Assembly (NCBI GenBank): GCA_910592205.1
Contig: CAJVPJ010000007.1
Span: 1 to 64,000, forward strand
DNA length: 64,000 bases
From: Paraglomus occultum
Lineage: Eukaryota > Glomeromycota > Glomeromycetes > Paraglomerales > Paraglomeraceae
Direction of reading: 5' to 3'
Of this stretch, positions 26,010 through 37,493 are shown piece after piece (the first letter of the stretch is position 1; each line of letters begins with the position of its first letter). The position numbers and the translations under genes were made by a program. The notes under the pieces were generated by a model, which was not told the DNA's origin, did no database searches, and saw only the letters and a list, made by a program, of their open reading frames with translations.

Positions 26010-27590
26010 ATGGCCACAGTTGGAAAACCATACAGCTCTCAATTGCCTGCATTAAGACAAAATCATTCCCTAACCTCAAAACTAAAACCACCCGCCCGCT
26101 TTACCAAACCTACCACGACTAATACACTTGCGTCTACTAGAACCGTCGCAAGACAGGCGAAAACTGAATATAATGAGCAACCACCCGTTAGACAAGTGAC
26201 GCCGACAAGCACGCCTACAAAGTCCCCTCCTCCCGCATCCACGCCGACGTCATCCAAGCCTACCATTACCACCACCAGTAGTCGACTAGTTCGACCAAAA
26301 ATCACCCGGAACATATCACCAATTAGTCCGTCTGGAGCAAACTCGGACCAGGAATCTGTATCTTCTTCTAGCACCCAATCTAGAAGTACCAGCACCTCCA
26401 AAACTAGCTATTCAAACGTAAAATCTCGTGTCGGTTCACTCGACAACATCAAACATGTACCAAAAACTAGCGGAAAGAAGGTTTATTCAGAAAAGCCGGA
26501 CTATTCTACTGTGAAATCACGTATTGGTTCGTTGAACAATGTAAAGCATAATCCAAAGGGAGGTGATAAGAAGATAGTTGACGCCAAGATCGATTATTCG
26601 AATGTCTCCTCTAGAATTGGTTCGTTAAAGAATATCAATCATGTGCCAAAGGGTGGTGGGAAGAAGATAGTCGACGTCAAGATCGATTATTCAAACGTAT
26701 CGTCGAGAATTGGTTCCTTAAATAATATCAATCATGTGCCAAAGGGTGGTGATAAAAAACTAGTATCGACCAAGCTCGATTATTCGAACGTCTCTGCTAG
26801 AATTGGTTCATTAAAGAATATTAAACATACGCCAAAGGGAGGTGATAAGAAGATAGTGGACGCCAAGATCGATTTCTCAAACGTATCATCAAGAATCGGT
26901 TCATTTGATTACATTGATCATGTTCCGCAGGGCGGTGATAAAGCCATATTTCACGATCGCGTCAAGTTTAAGAACGTTCAATCACGTGTAGGAAGTTTGG
27001 ATAACATCAGCCACGCGCCGACTGGCGGAGATGTAAGAATATTCAGCGAAAAGCTATCCTTCCGCGAATATGCTGCTCCACGCATCGACACCGGCTGTAA
27101 TTCGACGTCAACTGCATCAATCTCACTCAGCGAATGTTCATCCCGTCTCGATGCCGAGAGTCCGATTTCGCCGCTCGCCCTCGACGACGATAACACCGAT
27201 GCTTCTCCTCCTTTCCAACTCGATTCCTCGTCCGAATCCTCCTCTCGTGACGGAGAACTCTTCACTCCGCCTCCGTTGAAGGTCGCTCTTTCCCCGATCG
27301 TTGAGGCTGTCTCGGCTGAGGATGAAGATCCCATCTCGGAAGACGAAGTAGGACAATTATCCGAGACCGAATTAAGTTTCGAGGTCAACATCACGCGCAA
27401 GTCTTTACTGTTGGCAGAAGAAAGAAAACTGATAAAAGTGAAAGAGCAGGAAGAAGAAGCGGAAACGGAACATGTCGAACCACTGTTTGTCCCAGAGCTG
27501 GAGCAGGCAGTTGAGGAGTCTCCTAGTAGTGAAGTAGCTCGGGAGATGAGTTTTGAGGAGAAGCAGGATTATCTGGGATCTTGGATATGA
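26010..27590 (+). CDS. Tau/MAP2/MAP4-type microtubule-binding repeat protein
   Basis: Intronless, 526 residues. Residues 134-350 are seven uninterrupted 31-residue repeats with consensus (Y/F)SNVxSRIGSLxNIxHVPKGG followed by DKKIxxxKID. This matches the tubulin-binding repeat of animal tau, MAP2 and MAP4, whose hallmark is VxSKIGSLDNxxHxPGGG. The last repeat runs into EKLSFREYAAPRIDTG, mirroring the tau sequence just after its final repeat (KLTFRE, then D.G). The N-terminal 133 residues are basic, Pro/Thr/Ser-rich and probably disordered, like the tau projection/proline-rich region. The C-terminal ~175 residues are acidic with a short charged helix (LLLAEERKLIKVKEQEEE). By homology it should bind and stabilise microtubules. 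The R(I/V)GS motif in each repeat is the position phosphorylated by MARK kinases in tau (KxGS); regulation here is inference. Animal tau has three or four repeats, so seven is a long array. Confidence 0.9.
   Translation: MATVGKPYSSQLPALRQNHSLTSKLKPPARFTKPTTTNTLASTRTVARQAKTEYNEQPPVRQVTPTSTPTKSPPPASTPTSSKPTITTTSSRLVRPKITRNISPISPSGANSDQESVSSSSTQSRSTSTSKTSYSNVKSRVGSLDNIKHVPKTSGKKVYSEKPDYSTVKSRIGSLNNVKHNPKGGDKKIVDAKIDYSNVSSRIGSLKNINHVPKGGGKKIVDVKIDYSNVSSRIGSLNNINHVPKGGDKKLVSTKLDYSNVSARIGSLKNIKHTPKGGDKKIVDAKIDFSNVSSRIGSFDYIDHVPQGGDKAIFHDRVKFKNVQSRVGSLDNISHAPTGGDVRIFSEKLSFREYAAPRIDTGCNSTSTASISLSECSSRLDAESPISPLALDDDNTDASPPFQLDSSSESSSRDGELFTPPPLKVALSPIVEAVSAEDEDPISEDEVGQLSETELSFEVNITRKSLLLAEERKLIKVKEQEEEAETEHVEPLFVPELEQAVEESPSSEVAREMSFEEKQDYLGSWI
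26409..27059 (+). repeat. Seven 93-bp in-frame repeats encoding the tubulin-binding array
   Basis: Seven contiguous 93 bp units, each one 31-residue repeat. Units 2 to 5 are the most alike at DNA level, sharing runs such as AAGAAGATAGTNGACG, which suggests later internal duplication. Units 1, 6 and 7 are more diverged. Confidence 0.88.
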
Positions 27591-30500
27591 CATCCCAACA
27601 GGAGTAAACAAGAAAGAAATATAAAGAGGGGACTGTAAGGTAAAAACAAAAGAGAGAGAGAGAGAGAAACAAACGTTTCCATGTAGTTTTGCTGCGTGAG
27701 TAGTGTGTTGGCAATTTTGTAAATTGGCTGGGTTTTGTAGTTTTGTGACAGTTTTTAAAGAACTGGAGTCTTTCTATATCATCTATACATTTACTTATTC
27801 TAATCTGGTTATTCTGAATTATACGTTCACGTAACACTCTTGTAATTCGGTTGTTTGTTTGGGTTTACGCTGACCGCGTTAGTAACATGGTAAATACGTG
27901 TATATATATATATGAACATTTAGCATTTGGTTTGTATCGCGACTTTCAAATATTCTGTATTGATTGCATCTGTTACATGTTGATTCACAGCATTTAATAA
28001 ATTTCATAATTTAAATGTAAGATCATTTCAGCACTGTAATGGAAATGTTAAAACTCAGTATATATGCGCGCAAAGTTCATTACTTTGATATCCCATTGGG
28101 GAACTAATATCACTTTGGGTAAAATAGCAAGTAGGCAACTGTTGGACGTAAAAATGAAACGCAACACAAAGGCACTTATTTCACATTATGCTACAAGACG
28201 ATAATGTTCTAAAAAGAAAAAATAACAATTTTGTTGCTATTACGGTCGTCGGCATCCCCTCAAATGGACAGTTTCTCCGAAATCAACTATATATTTACAT
28301 TTCGGCGTCGGCTTCCATATATACAATCATTACATGACGACACGATTTTATTTGAGAAGATGATGTCGAACCGTACTGCTGATGCGCAGTGTTTTCTTGA
28401 GAGTCAACGCTCAAAGTCATGACCACAAAGTTCTGGGATTGAGTGTACCGGACGAGTTGACACAATGCTGACAAGAGTATGAAGGCTAGCTAATTTAGTA
28501 CGCAGTAAATTAAATTTGCGACATACATCTCAAAGCGGTTAATGCCACTACTACTGATTCAAACTTTCTCATAACTTTTAAAGTCAATGGGAAGATGACT
28601 GTTGCACAGTATATGCAAATTAGAAAAGGCTCAGTATAAACAATCACAACACCTTGCCTTAAAAGGGCGTTGCAAAACGAGATACTACACATGTTTGTCG
28701 TATCTTACCAAAGTAAAATAAAGAGCACGCTCCATATTAATATAAAGTTACATAATTCAACCTCGTGTGACTACCAACAATAGCAGTCGTAGCAATTATA
28801 ATTAGAAAACTAAATTCGTCAATACCCGGATTGGTTAGTATTAGGAAAAGGGGTATCCGAGAAGCGAGAAAGAATTTATTATATTTTTAATTGTGTTTAT
28901 ATTGTTGAAACCCGTATTGGTTATAGAACCATATTTGATATATTGGTTCACGGTATAAAATTGGGAGTTAAGTACCTAATTAGTCAAATAATTCAATTAA
29001 AGAGCAAAATTAATCTGGTAATTCTTTATTCATAGGCGTGAAATAAATCTTTGGGCGCGTAACTAAGAAACCGATTTCTCATAATGTAAGTGTCCCTAAA
29101 CTACACTCACACAAAGTAGCGCAACATTTTGTATCCGGGAATATAAAAACCGATTTGGATAAATACATTCACAAAAGACAATGAATTTTTTTGCATTGTG
29201 GAAGGTGTCGCTTCCAAGAAAAGACTTGGCAAGTTTACGTTTTGTTTTAATAGGTGCGAGTGGCATCTGGAAGAAATTATCTTGCTTCTTTGTTTAGTAG
29301 GGAAAAGCTGCTGGTTATTATTTAATAAATCTGCTTGTATTTTTAGTGCAATACATATCATTATACAAAAACGAACGAGTTCTCAAGTCAACAGATTCAG
29401 TTTCTTTCCCGATGTTACACACAATCTTCAATTACTAACAATACAAATGCACCTAATCGTCGCTGTGAAGAAAAAAATTTAATAACGCAAGAGTCTCGAC
29501 ACATCTTTTTTAAAAACATTACATGCATAAATGTTGCATCTTGGCGTTATCCTTTAACTATCAAAACTATTTCGACCAATAGCTGTCTGATTAACATTTT
29601 CAATATGTGCCAAGTGATGCAGACCGTCTAATAGTCGCATTTGCAATGACCCTGTTTGGGTGACCTAAATTTAGAGCAAAGTTGCGTGCTCTAAATATCG
29701 CGAAACGAGCTTGTCGCTGACGTTCTTTATTGTATGAATGATTATTAATAGACTGTTTGATGTCATGAATGAGTACAACTATATAGTCCGCATTAAAACA
29801 TTACTTGTTTTCTCTTTCGGAGAAATTGGATGGTTTATTCTTGATTGGATTATTTGGTACCTTCTCATATCGCACGCCCTATCATATCAATTTTTTTCAT
29901 ATTGTGTCAAGATTCCACCACATCATCTCCTGATTGCGTCAAATAACAAACAAAAGCACAACCAACCCGCATTCTGCAATCAAACAAACCAAACAAAATA
30001 ATACATTATATTAGTTGTACATACCATGAAAAAATCAGTCTTGGGATACGTCTTGGCTATATGAACGATTCTTGATGGTCTCAAACACACATGCTAAAAG
30101 AATATCCGATCCGAATAGGCTTGACGCAGTGATGTTCAATACACATGGTTGATTCCAGTCAGTTATTGTCTAGATCCGTTATTTCTTTTACCAATCGGGT
30201 TCGATTTCCGCAACATTTTAACCACATTGAGTAGTATTTTATCCTGTTCTAGACGATGGAAGCTTGCTTTTGTCTTTTACGTAACATGGATGTGTAATAG
30301 TCAATTGAATCACGTAGATCCCCATAAAATTACATTACATCCGACCATGATGGCTATAGAGCTTTATCTGCCATAGGATATGACTTTACCCGATCGTGAT
30401 ACTTTGGTAAATTTTATTTTTTGACGTATCATTTTTGACGGCATGTTTCGACGTTTAAAGATTTATGGGTAACGTGGATTGCTTCATATTCACGGCGGCC

Positions 30501-31225
30501 AATTGATGTAAATTCCCATTTCGAAAAATTACTTACATGGCGAAATACAGACAGTAGAAATTTAAAAGATTTTTTACATGTTTAATAGCAGATAATAATA
30601 ACGAGTATTTCAACTACGAGATGTCACACAACCTGATATGCTACTATTATTATTGGCATAAATATAGTCAGGCTATTATTGGCATAAATAAAGTTACTAT
30701 TATTACTATCCTGTTTACGTTGTCGTTACACAATCACTAGGATTTTGATAATCATTAACAATGATAACGTTGCGTTAACCCCAACCATTTGCTTGGCATA
30801 GATGCATCACATCATGCACAAGAACATTTATTTCCATTCTGATACAAAAGGAGGCTTGCAAGTTTTGAACTCAAAGATCAAAATAGCAATTTTGAGCCAC
30901 GGCACATTTTTTTATTTTTACCCCCTCTTTTGCCAAGGATTGTAATGATCACCATTACTATATTGATTTTTAAGTTTAATCGGAATGGTAACCCGTGCAT
31001 CGCATAACAGGTTTACACGTAGAATCGGGACATACAAAGAACAGTTCGCAGTTTTTGTATAAAAAGCGAAGCACTGCGATTGAACGCTCACATTCTTTAT
31101 CACAAGAACATCTGGTTATATTTTCCAGCAACTGTTACAAATTATCGAATTCTTAGCAATAACGCAATTTCGATTCCCCCCAATCAAAAAAACCCAAACC
31201 ACGTATTTTATATTGTACAGCCAAG
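27591..31225. other. 3.6 kb without recognised gene
   Basis: Contains an AG dinucleotide run (about 27651-27668), a short TA run near 27900 and AT-rich DNA with only short unrelated frames. A TATA-like TATTTTATA lies about 20 bases upstream of the gene starting at 31226. Confidence 0.6.
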
Positions 31226-31948
31226 ATGTCACGCAAATTGAAATACATTGCTATTCTTTTCTGCGCAACAATTCTCCTTCTGTCGTACTCGTCAACTCTA
31301 AATGTTTCTGCGGAACCTCTACCACTCTTTGACCGTCGTCAAGGTGGTGGCGGTGAAAGTGGTTCTTCTTCCAACAGCGGCGCTGCCACGGGTGGCACTA
31401 CTAACCCTACCGGCGTTACCGGCACTGATACTGGCGCTACCACGGGTACTGGTACCGGCACTACTAACCCTACCGGCGTTACTGGCACTGATACCGGCGC
31501 TACTAGCCCTACCAGCGTTGCCGGCACTAATACTGGCGCTACCACGGGTACCGGCACTGATACCGGCGCTACTAGCCCTACCAGCGTTGCCGGCACTAAT
31601 ACTGGCGCTACCACGGGCACCGGCACCGACACTTATCCTACTGGCACTAATACTGGCGCTACCACGGGTACCGGCACCGACACTTATCCTACTACCGGCA
31701 CCGGTACTGGAACTACTACTACCGGCACCAATACGGGCAGTGCCACAACTTCCGCAACACCTGCTGCTGTTTCTACTAACGGCGTTAGCTCTTCATCCAC
31801 CACTACGACAAAGGCTGCTGCACCTTCCGTCTCTTCCAGTTCATCTTCTGGCACGACAGGATCGTCAGCGTCAATTGCTGTGTCACTAGGGATCGGGTCT
31901 GTTATGGTGCCAGTTTTTGCTGTTCTTGTGCAGCAGTTTATGTTGTAG
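31226..31948 (+). CDS. Secreted Thr/Gly-rich mucin-like, probable GPI-anchored cell-surface protein
   Basis: 240 residues, intronless. A signal peptide (YIAILFCATILLLSYSSTL core) ends near residues 28-30. A dibasic DRRQ site at 36-39 would suit Kex2-like cleavage. The middle is a degenerate repeat of TNPTGVTGTDTGATTGTGT-type units, then Ser/Thr-rich sequence that is a strong candidate for O-glycosylation. The C-terminus has small residues (SSGTTGSSAS) followed by a hydrophobic tail (VSLGIGSVMVPVFAVLVQQF) with no cytosolic basic anchor, the pattern of a GPI attachment signal. It should sit on the plasma membrane or in the wall. Repeats are GGCACT/GGTACC-rich, with higher GC than the surroundings. 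An AATAAA-like signal lies near 32060. Family-level function is not assignable. Confidence 0.75.
   Translation: MSRKLKYIAILFCATILLLSYSSTLNVSAEPLPLFDRRQGGGGESGSSSNSGAATGGTTNPTGVTGTDTGATTGTGTGTTNPTGVTGTDTGATSPTSVAGTNTGATTGTGTDTGATSPTSVAGTNTGATTGTGTDTYPTGTNTGATTGTGTDTYPTTGTGTGTTTTGTNTGSATTSATPAAVSTNGVSSSSTTTTKAAAPSVSSSSSSGTTGSSASIAVSLGIGSVMVPVFAVLVQQFML
31400..31720 (+). repeat. Imperfect ACTGGC/ACCGGC-rich minisatellite in coding sequence
   Basis: Units of about 30-60 bp built on ACTAATACTGGCGCTACCAC and GGTACCGGCACTGATACC recur in tandem. They keep frame and encode the Thr/Gly repeats; the long frames on both strands across this block are shadows of the repeat. Confidence 0.85.
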
Positions 31949-32819
31949 AATGGTTTGCAGGGAGAGAGGGGCTTATTGTTATGGTTGCACCCTTTCTTGT
32001 TGTTTTGAGCTTTGTAGCATGTTGGTATGATTAGAATACGTATTTTTTGTACATAAAAGTAATAAAGTGTTTATTTGTTGTTGAGACATTGTTATCCAAA
32101 GTTGGTGCGTTATTAACCAACCTTATAATTATACCTCGGGTAGTTACCCATTGGTTACTAGTTGGACACTGGGAAAGCTGACAGGCTCGATAGCGAAAGA
32201 CAAATTGTTAGCATTTGTTTATGTAATGGAAACACACATGTTGTGATGTTTAGAAACCATGTCTCTAGAGTCACCTTCACTGTAAAAACTATTTTTCCAT
32301 CAGCTGTATTGGAGCGGGTTGTTACAATATTACCCAGTTTCCTCAATCTGTTAATCACATCATTTCTATAAAAAGTGTATTCAATAACCCCATGTGCATT
32401 TTGGCGTGTAGTACAAAGGGTTTTAATATGCACGTAATATTTGCTAATACCGATCGATGATAGGACAATCGGCGTAGGAATAGTTAATTGACAGAATATA
32501 AAGTTAGCCATGATCCACCAATTTTTGAATTCCAATCATTCGAGCTTGCAGCAGCAGGAAAGGCAGTACTTTCATTCTTTTGGCGGCTAATCCGTTTTCA
32601 GTTGATTTACTAATACTCCACCAATAATGCATACAAACCACAGTAGCTTATAGTTGGATATTTTTGTACGCTTTTTTATTAACTTTCTTTTGGCTGCAAA
32701 CGTATATACTCAACCATCCACTGTGCGGGCATTGTCTACTAGACATTGTCACTAACACACGTCACGCGGGCCCCTCCCGCACTTTGACTTTTATCTTTTA
32801 AATCCGTTACCAATTAACA
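31949..32819. other. Intergenic, nothing recognised
   Basis: 3' flank of the mucin-like gene and 5' flank of the next one. A minus-strand frame at 32535-32158 has no family resemblance. Confidence 0.6.
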
Positions 32820-35185
32820 ATGCCCGTATCCTCACCATTAACATTCCGTTCCTTCACTTTCCTACTCTTAAAATTAATTCCAACTCTTCTCTTTATTCCC
32901 ACACGAGTGCTTTCCACGCTCATCATTTATTCCGAATCGCAAGCCGTACTCGGAACATTTTCAAATGTAGATTTCGTGCTTGCAAACTCAATTAACTATG
33001 GAACAATTAAAGGTCGAATAGCAATAGTATCGTTTGTGAATAATACAACAGAAAACCCTTGTCAAATAGATCCGTTACCGGATGATGTAGATATACTTGT
33101 TGTGCCATTCGAAATAGCCTTTAGCCGAGGATGTAGAAGTTATTCTGATATTTTAAAGGAGAACGGGTGGTATAAAGAAGACGGTGAAAATCCCGATACT
33201 GGTGGCCAAACTGATACGCCACCTGCAGTTGCAGAGTTGCTCTCTACCGAGACTTCGTACGAGACAGTAACCGGTCCTGATGGGCAGGTGACTACTAACA
33301 CAAAGATATCTACTGTCACCATCACTTCGACTTTTGCACCTGGATCGAAGCCTACCACAACTGTTCCAGGCGCGCCAACTTTACAACCTACGCCAACGGC
33401 AGCGGGTGTAGTGCCTACCAACGCCGTTCCATCAATAGTGAGTCCTGTTACAGGAGCGGTTAATAGCGCGGTTGGAGGCGTGAACTCTGCCATTGGAGGG
33501 ATTACTACTGTCGTTGGAGGGGTTACTTCTGTTGTTGGAGGGATTACTACTGTTGTTGGAGGGGTTACTTCTGTTGTTGGAGGGGTTACTACTGTTGTTG
33601 GAGGAGTGGTTACTGACGTTCAGAGCACAGTCTTACCGACTGCGGTAGCCGGTTTGACTACACTTGTACCGAGTCTATCTGTAGGGTTGCCAGCACTCAA
33701 ACCGCCCTTGAAGGAAAAACGCGACATATATAATATGGCGCAAAAAATTCTCGTAATAACTTCTGGTAATGGTGGCGTACCCGGATTAGACGAGATTTAT
33801 GCTGGAAACAGAAAAATTCTCTCTAATTCTATCCCATCGATTAGTCTTGTCAGTCAAGATGATATGACTGGAATCAGAGGATTGGGAAGTATAATATATA
33901 CGGGCGAGATTACTTCAGGTATGCATAAAATCCAATATATTAAAACGAATACTATAGCGATTTTTGTTAATCCGATTCCTTTTAACCAGATTCTGGGCCA
34001 TGGGTTCGCCTTGTTCAGAGTACTTCATGGATAGTATGGTCGTTGGGTATGGGTGTTGGATATTTTGCCATCACCACGTTTTGTCTGTATTGTCTGGTAA
34101 AGACTTATGGTCGAATAGGCTTTGTGATAACAAATCCAAAGTACTGGATCTATCCCGGCATTATGATTGTTTGTATCTGTAAGTATAACTGATAAAAATA
34201 TTTAAAAGTATCTTGCCAGCCATAATGTCAAGTATTCACAATTCCTTCTCCCTACTACAATCTTTAGCCTCAGCAATAATTCTTGAAGTGAGTCCCGGTA
34301 GCATACATGAAGCCCGCATACCATTGATCGGTTATGCTTTCATGATCTGCTTCAAAAATTTAATGTTGTTAATCATATTCATTGTTGTTGAAATGATATG
34401 GAAGACAGCCGCCGAAATCATGTGTCAAAAACATAATCACCACACATTACTCTCTCGTAAATTATCGCTAGTATACACCTATCTTCTCTACTTGTGTGTT
34501 TTCTGTTTTACGACGGCATTCGTCGTGCGCATGGTCTCTTATTCGCACGAAAACCTTCCATGGGCGATGCCAGCAGTGAAGATGGCTTTTCTGGTAGATT
34601 GTGTGTGTCTAATTATATTGACTGTGGAGTTTATAATATTCGGAATGTTTATGGTTACCGCGTTGAAGAAAAAAGTCAGTAGTAGTGCCAAACAAAAATT
34701 GAGAACAAAGACGGCTAAAAAGGTCAGTTAACCGAGCTGGAACTCTTTTCATAGTACAAGTCATTCCAAGTATTAATTGAATTTTTTTATAGATGTTGGC
34801 GTTGATGGTATTGCTGGTAATTGCGATAGTTTTTAACATATGCGCATCTACACTGTCGTTCTTGCCGATAACGCCAAAAAACTTCTGGGTATCACAGGTA
34901 GATTTGAGTTACACACGTTAAAATCGGGTTACATAAACTTGAATTACTAATACTAAATCTCTTTTTTTTCCTTTCAAAAAACAGTCAACACAAAACATAG
35001 CAACCGCCATAGCTGCGAGTATAGTAATATTTGTTCTTCATGATTCGACAATAGGCCGCTGCCTTCCGAAAACATACGCTGCCTTTGAGGAAACTGGAGA
35101 TAATTCAATCACTAGCCAAGCAAATCAAGAAATAGAATGTACCACAATAACTCGTACCGAGGGAAGTGGGGGAGGGGATAGTTAG
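32820..35185 (+). CDS. PA-like ectodomain plus seven-transmembrane protein (five exons)
   Basis: Exons 32820-33918, 33990-34178, 34220-34722, 34793-34897 and 34985-35185; phases 1,1,0,0 join to 698 residues. A signal peptide/anchor (FTFLLLKLIPTLLFI) leads to an ectodomain. Residues ~45-115 (SNVDFVLANSIN, IKGRIAIVSF, FSRGCRSYSDILKENG) and ~308-358 (KILVITSGNGGVPGLDEI, NSIPSISLVSQDDMTGIRGL) look like the two halves of a protease-associated (PA) domain. They are parted by a ~180-residue Thr/Pro stretch and GG(V/I)T(T/S)VVGG repeats (219-263). A KEKR site at 298-301 could be Kex2-cleaved. Seven hydrophobic segments follow at about 379-402, 419-445, 463-487, 512-535, 550-575, 598-621 and 634-655, with a short hydrophilic tail. 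Extracellular domain plus 7TM is receptor-like, but I see no known GPCR motif, so receptor function is inference. Confidence 0.8.
33476..33610 (+). repeat. GTTGGAGG-GTTACT repeats encoding GGVTTVVGG units
   Basis: A 30 bp unit (GTTGTTGGAGGGGTTACTNC type) is repeated in tandem about five times within exon 1 of the gene above. It inserts a Gly/Val/Thr-rich spacer without breaking frame. Confidence 0.85.
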
Positions 35186-37025
35186 AATGGAAAAAGTATA
35201 TTCTTTACACTCCGATTAAGCATTCGCTTTTGCTTTGGGGAGATGGTATTTGTCAAAAAAAAAACGTATATAATTTAATAATATTACAGCATAGACACGG
35301 AATCGAACATATAGTACCGAGAGTATTAGAATGATTATCTCTTGAAGATGTGGAGATACGTAGTATTTTTTTTTTAATTTGTATAGATATTTACGATAAC
35401 GTATAACGTATATTTTAATTGTACAGTGAACCCCACGAATGTTTGGCAATGCGGCTAGTATAAAGAAAAACACATTGTTGTATGAACGTATTATACTAAT
35501 ACGTACAAACACTATTTTTAATTAGATACAGTACACGCAAGAGAAGTTTGTATTTGTTTTTTTGTTGTTTTCTTGTTTTGAATTTTTGTTGTTTTCTTGT
35601 TTTGGATTTTTCGTTTATTGTCAGCCTAACTTACACTACAGAACAAGACATCTTTGTTATTAAAACAATTGACGATATAAATTCTCAGACAAAAAAACTG
35701 CGAGTAAACTTTATCTCTCCAGTAAAAAAAGCTTATACATATTCAGTTCAACTCACAATATATAACTCATGCCTATTTTAATTGAAAAACCAAATTCCGT
35801 AACCATGTTCTATCATGCCCCAATACGTTTGAAGCAAAAAGATTTTCTGTTAAAATTTTCCGATAAAGCTCCCCATTCATGTTTTCTTATATTTTACTAA
35901 AGTAGTATTGCGAAATAATTAGAAAAGACAACTTTTTGCCAATTTTATTAAGATGAGACTTTGCGCTATAATCCTTTGCACTAGCTGTTAACATTGATAC
36001 TTAAACTGGTACACAAACGCGATAGCCGAGATTACAGAAACTGTTCTTGGTGCAATATTGAGGTCAGGGTAAGTTTGGTTAATCCCAAGTGCGACTAGTC
36101 CCAGATATGTTTTCTGGCAAGAAGCGTATTGCGAATCTCAGTAATGAAAAAAACAACCTCTTATTACCACGCATAACCGCCAGTCAACGGTTTGAAAACC
36201 ATTTTATTGTTTTTAGCCGAAATATTCAAATACAGTTATCTGCAAAAAAAAAGTAATTTACAGCATTTTTTCTATAGTTTATGTATGGATAACTTTCCTA
36301 ATTTTGGATGTACTAACCTCATGTAAAATACAAACAAAAACTTGTCTCTAGTATTATTAATTTTACGTAATGTAAGTTTAATCTTTGCCAACTTTGAGAG
36401 AGTTATTCAAAATGGCTCGATCTAAGCAAGAACATTTCTAAAGCAGGAAATTATGCAACACTTTTGCACGAATTCCACTCAAAAATATGCTGGAATCCCA
36501 AAAAAGCGTAATGGAACTAAAAGTTCAAAAACTCGTAATTATGGTTGAAAAGTGGGATAATATTCTCGATAACCTTTTAATTACTTTACTATGTTCAATG
36601 GAACAGCACTATGTAAATTATTGCAGTATTGAAAAAAGCAATGAAAAAAAGCTACATTAATAGAATCTGTTGTTTTCAAGCTTTTAATGTTATATAATGT
36701 TTATAAATTTAGAACAATTTAAACAGTTGTTATTTTTTTTGCACCCTACTGGATATCTTGCTCGGATTAATATTCAAACACTACGTAATTCGGCAAACTT
36801 TCTCTCGGCATCATTTTCGAACCATTCCAACTGCGACCTATCTCCAAGAAATTCACAGTTTTACGCCTTGTCGCTTGCAGATGTTCATGTAATTGTGACT
36901 GGGTAAGTCAATTTGTGTAGCAATCTAATTAGAATAAAAACTTACCTCGTTCATGTACTCCACATATTATATTAATATGTCACGTTTTACCATGGTTCAC
37001 GTGAAATTAGAACCATTGGTAGGAA
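35186..37025. other. Intergenic, nothing recognised
   Basis: AT-rich. A frame at 36697-36906 ends near a GTAAGT donor-like site, but no partner exon is recognisable. Confidence 0.55.
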
Positions 37026-37121
37026 ATGTCTAAATTTAGTATGCATCACACGCAAAATGGCGAGCACGGACATACTGTTTCCTTTCTTCTATCTCACTCT
37101 ATCTACACGTTATATTTTAAC

Positions 37122-37493
37122 ATGTCTTTCGCGGAGGCCCTAATATCATCAACAACTGTCATAATGAATGAAATAGAATCATACAACGCGAACAATGAGA
37201 ACAAAATCTCCTACATAAGCATTGAACCTAGTAGTGGAGTGACCACAATTTGTTATGAGAACGGTCAGATATTCACATTTGACGACGACGACGATGACAC
37301 CAGCATCACTACAACTAGCGACAGCGACAGCGATAACGACAGTGCTAACGACAGCGATAACGACAGTGCTAACGACAGTGCTAACGATAGTGATAACGAC
37401 AATGGTGTTGTCGGAAAGCAGGCAGCGAAACAGACGATCACGGTCCATCCCGTTGATTATGATAATTATAGAGACCACATCAAAAGACATTAG
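37122..37493 (+). CDS. Small acidic-repeat hypothetical protein
   Basis: 123 residues if the ATG at 37122 (MSFAEALISSTTV) is used; an upstream in-frame ATG at 37026 would give 155. The N-terminal half has normal composition (NENKISYISIEPSSGVTTIC). Then comes a run of Asp followed by SDNDSAND repeats encoded by an 18 bp unit, and a hydrophilic tail (TVHPVDYDNYRDHIKRH). The mix of ordinary and low-complexity sequence supports a real small gene, but there is no recognisable domain and no intron. The opposite strand also has an open frame across the repeat, which I take as a shadow. Confidence 0.4.
   Translation: MSFAEALISSTTVIMNEIESYNANNENKISYISIEPSSGVTTICYENGQIFTFDDDDDDTSITTTSDSDSDNDSANDSDNDSANDSANDSDNDNGVVGKQAAKQTITVHPVDYDNYRDHIKRH

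Noticed and set aside
31302-31889. Long Leu/Pro/Ala-rich frame (+) and Val/Pro-rich frame (-) over the mucin gene
   Set aside because: They are alternative-frame readings of the minisatellite; only the frame with signal peptide and GPI tail makes sense.
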